From Candidatus Methanomethylicus sp. (GTDB lineage: Archaea > Thermoproteota > Methanomethylicia > Methanomethylicales > Methanomethylicaceae): a DNA stretch of 25,770 nucleotides. This document shows positions 22,030-25,770 of the stretch, one piece after another; the stretch's first letter is position 1; every line of letters begins with the position of its first letter. The notes beneath the pieces are model-generated. The model saw nothing but the letters and a program-made list of their open reading frames with translations. It searched no databases and was not told where the DNA came from. The stretch spans positions 1 to 25,770 of the forward strand of contig JAJRAB010000089.1 in the NCBI GenBank assembly GCA_028683025.1. The letters are read 5' to 3'. A program made the translations under genes and the position numbers.

Positions 22030-22488
22030 GTGGCCTCATTGAGGAAAAGTAAGATTAAGGGAAGTTCGCACTCAATAAGACCGATCGAAAGCGGAGCCCC
22101 GAAATGGGTAAAGTCTTCCGCCGAAGAGGTCGAGTCGATTATTCTAGATGTATCAAAGAAAGGAGTTTCACCATCCCAGATAGGTGTACTTCTGCGGGAC
22201 CAGTATGGCGTTCCACTTACAAAACAGGTTACAAACAAAAAGCTAGTCTCAATCCTTGCCGAGAAGGGCATGGCTCCAGCGATTCCAGAGGATCTCTTTA
22301 ACCTGATCAAGCACACCCGTGCCATAAGAGCCCATATGGAAGAACACCCCAAAGACATGGGCTCGAAGAGGGGTCTCCAGTTGCTCGAGTCAAAGATCAA
22401 CCGGCTGGCAAAGTATTATAAGGCAAATGGCAAATTACCACGCGACTGGAAATATTCACCAGAAAAAGCATCGATCCTAGTTCGCTAA
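22030..22488 (+). CDS. rps15: Small ribosomal subunit protein uS15
   Basis: 30S protein of the long archaeal/eukaryotic type (152 residues): a family N-terminal arm, then S-Q-I-G-V-L-L-R-D-Q-Y-G-V-P and the core L-I-K-H-T-R-A-I-R-A-H with S-K-R-G-L-Q-L-L-E-S-K-I-N-R-L, W-K-Y-S-P-E-K-A at the end. GTG 22030 gives M-A-S-L-R-K-S-K-I-K-G-S-S, matching the usual start. TTG 22039 has a better-spaced GGTGG and is an alternative. Followed 14 bases later by the DHH gene. Confidence 0.95.
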   Translation: MASLRKSKIKGSSHSIRPIESGAPKWVKSSAEEVESIILDVSKKGVSPSQIGVLLRDQYGVPLTKQVTNKKLVSILAEKGMAPAIPEDLFNLIKHTRAIRAHMEEHPKDMGSKRGLQLLESKINRLAKYYKANGKLPRDWKYSPEKASILVR

Positions 22489-22502
22489 GGGGGATACCTT
22501 CC

Positions 22503-23948
22503 GTGTCCCTCTCCGGGGGATCCTTTGCGGATTTTGAGGAGAAGGCCCGTTTGGCCGCCTCCCAACTCTTATCTATTAAACCAGATGAATCTTTGCTCCT
22601 TATCTCCCATTTGGATGCAGATGGCCTTTCGGCTGGAAGCATCATGATGGCTGCACTCCTCAAAGCTGGAAAGTCCCCCCATCTGCGCATAGTTAAACAG
22701 TTGGATGAATCCGTAATCAAGGACATTTCCCAACTTCGGCCTCGTTTTGCCGTGTTTACTGACATGGGAAGCGGGCAGAAGTCGATGCTTGGGAAAATGG
22801 ATGGCACAACGCCAGTAATTATTGATCACCACCAACCTGAAAAGATGGATAAAGATTTGGGTTTTATGGAGGTCAACGCCCACCTATGCGGATTTGATGG
22901 CTCTTCGGACATATCCGCATCCGGTACAGCTTTTCGGGTAGCATTGAAGATGGATCCATATAACGCCCTGCTTGCTCCACTGGCTCTGGTAGGTGCTTTG
23001 GGCGATTTGCAGGATAAGGGAGAGCGGAGCACGCTAACTGGCATTAACGCGATGATAGCCGAAGAAGCTGAGAAAGCTGGGTTGCTCGGTATAAAAAAGG
23101 GCCTCAAACTCTATGGCTTTGAGTCGAGACCATTGATAAAATGCATGGAATACACGCTTGATCCTTTCCTTCCAGGCCTCAGTGGAGATGAAGGCGCCTG
23201 CTTCAAACTCATCAAGAGCATTGGCATTGATCCAAGGCGACCCGATGGCAGCTGGAAACTTGTATCGGACCTTTCAAAGGAGGACCTCAAGCAAGTCATC
23301 AACGGGGTTATTAAATATCTCATATCCCAAGGGCTTTCCAGTAGAGAAGCCGAGAGCATTGTGGGCGCAATCTATGTTTTCACAAAGGAGGACGCAGACA
23401 CCCCGCTCAGGGATGCTAGGGAGTTTGCCTCTTCCATTAATGCTTGCGGAAGGCTGGGAAAATACGGTCTTGGCATATCCATCTGCCTGGGAGACAGGTC
23501 AAGGGCATTAACAGAAATGAAAGAAGTGCTCCAAGAATACCGAAAGTCCATTTCAGGATATCTGAATTGGCTTTCCACCAACAAGGATGCAACAAAGATT
23601 CTACCCCACGTGCAGGCCATATATGGCGGAACAGCCATCGATGATAAAATCATCGGAACCCTAGCTTCCATTGCTTTTTCAATAAAACCCTTCAGCAACG
23701 ACAAACCCATAATAGGGTTTGCCAACTCTGATAATGTTGTCAAAGTTTCTGCTAGGGGGACTGCGGACCTCGTCCGCAGAGGACTCAACCTCGGGGCTAT
23801 CATGAAGGAAGCCTCTGAAAAGTTCGGTGGCGCCGGAGGTGGGCATACAATAGCTGCTGGAGCTCAGATCCCACTAGGCAAAGAGGACGAATTCCTAAGA
23901 ATGGTTGATGAACAAATCTCCAAGACCGTGAGTGGTGTCAAACTGTGA
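22503..23948 (+). CDS. DHH-family phosphoesterase, archaeal RecJ-like
   Basis: Single-strand exonuclease-type phosphoesterase related to archaeal RecJ/GAN proteins that associate with the replisome. The 481-residue product has all DHH motifs: S-H-L-D38-A-D40-G, F-T-D87-M-G, I-D108-H-H and L-G-D168-L. The C-terminal DHHA1 domain has F-G-G-A-G-G-G-H. GTG start with GGGGGAT about 8 bases upstream. The uS15-RecJ-pcc1-eS1 order recurs in archaea. Whether it acts in DNA replication, repair or RNA turnover cannot be told from sequence alone. Confidence 0.9.
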   Translation: MSLSGGSFADFEEKARLAASQLLSIKPDESLLLISHLDADGLSAGSIMMAALLKAGKSPHLRIVKQLDESVIKDISQLRPRFAVFTDMGSGQKSMLGKMDGTTPVIIDHHQPEKMDKDLGFMEVNAHLCGFDGSSDISASGTAFRVALKMDPYNALLAPLALVGALGDLQDKGERSTLTGINAMIAEEAEKAGLLGIKKGLKLYGFESRPLIKCMEYTLDPFLPGLSGDEGACFKLIKSIGIDPRRPDGSWKLVSDLSKEDLKQVINGVIKYLISQGLSSREAESIVGAIYVFTKEDADTPLRDAREFASSINACGRLGKYGLGISICLGDRSRALTEMKEVLQEYRKSISGYLNWLSTNKDATKILPHVQAIYGGTAIDDKIIGTLASIAFSIKPFSNDKPIIGFANSDNVVKVSARGTADLVRRGLNLGAIMKEASEKFGGAGGGHTIAAGAQIPLGKEDEFLRMVDEQISKTVSGVKL

Positions 23949-24190
23949 AGTCCGAATTGCTGATGACAAGGGATTATTCATCAGCTTTGATAGCCGAAAA
24001 AATTATTCGGGCAGTGCAGCCAGACAATGCCGATCTCCCCCCAGGGACCTGCATAAGCATGGATGTAACTGGATTATCATTAAGGATTAGAATTACATCA
24101 AGCGATCCCCTCCCCTCACTGCTGAGGACAATCGACGATCTACTCGCCTGCATTCAGGTTGCAGAGCATGCTTCCACAGATCTTAAGTAA
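23945..24190 (+). CDS. pcc1: KEOPS complex subunit Pcc1
   Basis: Small dimerisation subunit of KEOPS that binds Kae1. The 81-residue product has the Pcc1/Cgi121-like compact layout: S-A-L-I-A-E-K-I-I-R-A-V-Q-P-D-N near the start, and M-D-V-T-G-L-S-L-R-I-R-I-T-S-S-D-P-L followed by a helix (L-L-R-T-I-D-D-L-L-A-C). GTG start overlaps the DHH gene stop as GTGA. Kae1 and Bud32 lie about 2.5 kb upstream in the same orientation, so three of the KEOPS subunits are in one locus; Cgi121 is not here. Confidence 0.88.
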   Translation: MKSELLMTRDYSSALIAEKIIRAVQPDNADLPPGTCISMDVTGLSLRIRITSSDPLPSLLRTIDDLLACIQVAEHASTDLK

Positions 24191-24263
24191 CTTCATCCAG
24201 AATCCTCTAAAGGTCGCATTTTCATTATAAATTGCAATAGAAAAAATAGGTGAATTGATTAAG

Positions 24264-24271
24264 TTTATATT
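24264..24271 (+). promoter_or_regulatory. TATA box for eS1
   Basis: TTTATATT lies about 41-48 bases before the eS1 ATG at 24312, in a gap of 121 bases. It gives a start site near 24293 and a leader that includes GGTGA (24302-24306). The box lies inside an in-frame N-terminal extension from 24255, arguing that the extension is not translated. Confidence 0.5.
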
Positions 24272-24311
24272 ATCCTTCCTCTTTTGCTGTTTAGACACTG
24301 CGGTGAGACTG

Positions 24312-24944
24312 ATGTCAGAACAAAAGACACCTGCAAAATTGAAGGACAAGTGGCGACAGAAGAAGTGGTATGTTGTAGTCGCACCAGCCGCTTTTGGCAA
24401 CGTCGAGATTGGGAAAACCCTTTCTGATGACCCGCAGAAGCTGGTAGGACGAGTCTTGGAGACTACGCTCTACAATATCACAGATGACTTCTCACTTCTA
24501 CACGTCAAGCTTTACTTCAGGATTACGAAACTCGAAGGCGACAAGGCCTATACCGTGTTCACGGGCCATGACCTAGCGAGAGATTACCTGCGGAGCCTTG
24601 TAAGGAGAGGAAGCTCTAGGATTGATGGCATATTCAATATGACCACCAAGGATGGCTACAAGGTCAGGGTTGGGATAATAGCCCTTTCCACAGTCCGTAC
24701 AAAGAGTTCGCAGAAGCATTCAATCAGGCATCTTATGGAAGACACTGTGAATAAAAAGAGCTCTCAATTCCTGTATGACGAGCTTGCTCAGCAATTAGTG
24801 TTGGGGAAGATCGCATCAGAAATATACAATGCTGCCAAGTCTGTCTATCCATTGAGGAAGATTGAGGTCCGCAAGAGCGAACTTGTCTCGATCGGCGCTC
24901 CACAAACTGCTACTGCGCAGACACCTGCCGCTGCTACGCAGTAA
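24312..24944 (+). CDS. rps3ae: Small ribosomal subunit protein eS1 (S3ae)
   Basis: 30S protein near the mRNA exit channel, shared with eukaryotes. The 210-residue product has D-K-W-R-Q-K-K-W-Y-V-V-V-A-P, then V-G-R-V-L-E-T-T-L-Y-N-I-T-D-D-F and the R-S-L-V-R-R-G-S-S-R-I-D-G block, ending in a Thr/Ala/Gln-rich tail. ATG 24312 is preferred: GGTGA is 5 bases upstream and M-S-E-Q-K fits the family. An in-frame start at 24255 would add a hydrophobic 19-residue lead that lies over the promoter. Confidence 0.96.
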   Translation: MSEQKTPAKLKDKWRQKKWYVVVAPAAFGNVEIGKTLSDDPQKLVGRVLETTLYNITDDFSLLHVKLYFRITKLEGDKAYTVFTGHDLARDYLRSLVRRGSSRIDGIFNMTTKDGYKVRVGIIALSTVRTKSSQKHSIRHLMEDTVNKKSSQFLYDELAQQLVLGKIASEIYNAAKSVYPLRKIEVRKSELVSIGAPQTATAQTPAAATQ

Positions 24945-24993
24945 CAACCTATTTTTATTCCCATTTCCTATTCTTTATCGGTGCTATTGGCTG

Positions 24994-25770
24994 ATGCAAG
25001 AACTTGTAAGCAGTTCTGGAATTAGAGGTCTGGCCATAGATGAGGTGTCGCCAAGGCTCTGCATGGACTTTGGACTTGCAATTTCAAGCAACCACAAAGG
25101 AACCTATGCGTTGGGTTATGATGTAAGGGTAACATCGCAGCTCCTCGCAAGGTCATTGGCCAACGGATTGAATGCCGGTGGCTCAGATGTAATTTCCTTG
25201 GGCCTAGCACCTACACCCGCAGTCGCCTTTTACTCAAAAGGCAAAGCGGGTGGTGCCATGATAACTGCAAGCCATAATCCACCGGAATACAATGGCATCA
25301 AGCTCTTTGACCGGAAGGGAGCTTCTGTTGCCCAGTCTCTGTACTGTGATCTGCTTTCAATGACCGAAAAAGCACCAAAGCCTATCCATTGGGAAAGTCT
25401 GGGCCAATCCCGAAGTGGCAATGGATTATACGAATACCTGGAGTCATTAGCTTACTTATCAAACACATCGAAAAAATGGAATGTTGGAATCGACCCGGGC
25501 AATGGGTCCACATGCATAACTGCTGCCATAGCCTTCAAGCTTGCTGGGGTTAAAACATCCGCTGTCAATCTAGCCCCTGATGGCTATTTCAAGGGGCGGG
25601 GATCAGAACCTGATGAGAAGGCATTGATAAGCCTTTCAAAACTGGTTCGAGAGAAAAACTTGGATATGGGTTTTGCATTTGATGGTGATGGAGACAGGGT
25701 TGCAATGGTGGACGAAAGAGGATCCTTTATTCCACAGGACTTATCCCTTGCATATATGGCTTCAAATATT
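24994..25770 (+). CDS. Phosphohexomutase (phosphomannomutase/phosphoglucomutase/GlmM type), 3'-truncated
   Basis: Alpha-D-phosphohexomutase interconverting hexose 1- and 6-phosphates for sugar-nucleotide synthesis. 259 codons are visible and the frame is open to the window edge, roughly half to 60 percent of a typical protein. Seen: S-S-G-I-R-G near the N-terminus, the phosphoserine loop T-A-S-H-N-P-P-E-Y-N-G, and the metal-binding loop D-G-D-G-D-R near 221-227. The sugar-specificity loop in domain 3 lies mostly beyond the window, so phosphomannomutase, phosphoglucomutase or phosphoglucosamine mutase cannot be separated. ATG 24994 is the first reasonable start; it lies 49 bases after eS1. Confidence 0.9.
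   Translation, partial: MQELVSSSGIRGLAIDEVSPRLCMDFGLAISSNHKGTYALGYDVRVTSQLLARSLANGLNAGGSDVISLGLAPTPAVAFYSKGKAGGAMITASHNPPEYNGIKLFDRKGASVAQSLYCDLLSMTEKAPKPIHWESLGQSRSGNGLYEYLESLAYLSNTSKKWNVGIDPGNGSTCITAAIAFKLAGVKTSAVNLAPDGYFKGRGSEPDEKALISLSKLVREKNLDMGFAFDGDGDRVAMVDERGSFIPQDLSLAYMASNI

Noticed and set aside
24255..24311. Hydrophobic N-terminal extension (signal-like) of eS1
   Set aside because: It overlaps the TATA box; GGTGA and the family-typical M-S-E-Q-K start lie at 24302-24312, and a secreted ribosomal protein makes no sense.
1..25770. CRISPR arrays, tRNA/rRNA genes, insertion sequences, prophage or defence systems
   Set aside because: I saw no regularly spaced repeats, no cloverleaf-like sequence with a T-loop GGTTC box, no transposase or integrase, and no terminal inverted repeats in any gap.

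Overview
The window is a stretch of an archaeal chromosome dominated by information-processing genes. Archaeal RNA polymerase subunits (Rpo3/D, Rpo10/N, Rpo7/E'), Spt4, aIF2-gamma, aIF5B, archaeal-type r-proteins (eL18, eS28, eL24, eS6, eS24, eS31, eS1, L7Ae) and KEOPS subunits leave no doubt about the domain. I cannot fix the phylum. Gene order and a two-cluster ferredoxin domain in Rpo3 would fit a TACK-type archaeon, but this is a guess. Genes are tightly packed, with ATGA/GTGA overlaps, frequent GTG/TTG starts and Shine-Dalgarno-like GGTGAT/GAGGT motifs. TATA-like boxes lie in the few gaps.

Layout. (1) 1-3804: classical ribosomal/RNAP operon uS4-uS11-rpoD-eL18-uL13-uS9-rpoN-uS2. (2) 3788-8383: MEMO-family protein followed by an isoprenoid/archaeal-lipid cluster: a strongly degenerate mevalonate-kinase-like GHMP protein, isopentenyl phosphate kinase, type 2 IPP isomerase and GGPP synthase. 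(3) 8384-8948: a 565-bp AT-rich stretch without a convincing gene. (4) 8949-10661: glutamyl-tRNA synthetase. (5) 10746-14170: L7Ae (with a long A/K/E/P tail)-eS28-eL24-ndk-infB. (6) 14305-17740: eS6-aIF2gamma-PIN nuclease, then rpoE1-spt4-GTP-dependent dephospho-CoA kinase. (7) 17753-18997, minus strand: glutamate dehydrogenase, the only reverse-strand gene. (8) 19235-24190: eS24-eS31-kae1-bud32-RdgB-uS15-DHH/RecJ-like-pcc1. (9) eS1 with its own promoter, then a phosphohexomutase running off the right edge.

The most striking observation is in infB (aIF5B). The reading frame is broken by an in-frame TAA at 12509-12511, inside a 27-nt insertion that splits the G2/switch I motif of the GTPase domain. 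The RNA around the insertion folds into a canonical archaeal bulge-helix-bulge: 6-bp outer helix, 3-nt bulge, 4-bp helix, 3-nt bulge, inner hairpin. Cutting each bulge after its second nucleotide removes exactly 12485-12511 and restores the family-consensus sequence G-A-M-T-Q-H-I-G-A. This is therefore very probably a protein-coding pre-mRNA intron removed by the tRNA-splicing endonuclease, in an essential translation initiation factor. A second point is the mevalonate-kinase-position gene, whose three GHMP nucleotide-binding/catalytic motifs are all eroded although it keeps its place in the isoprenoid operon.
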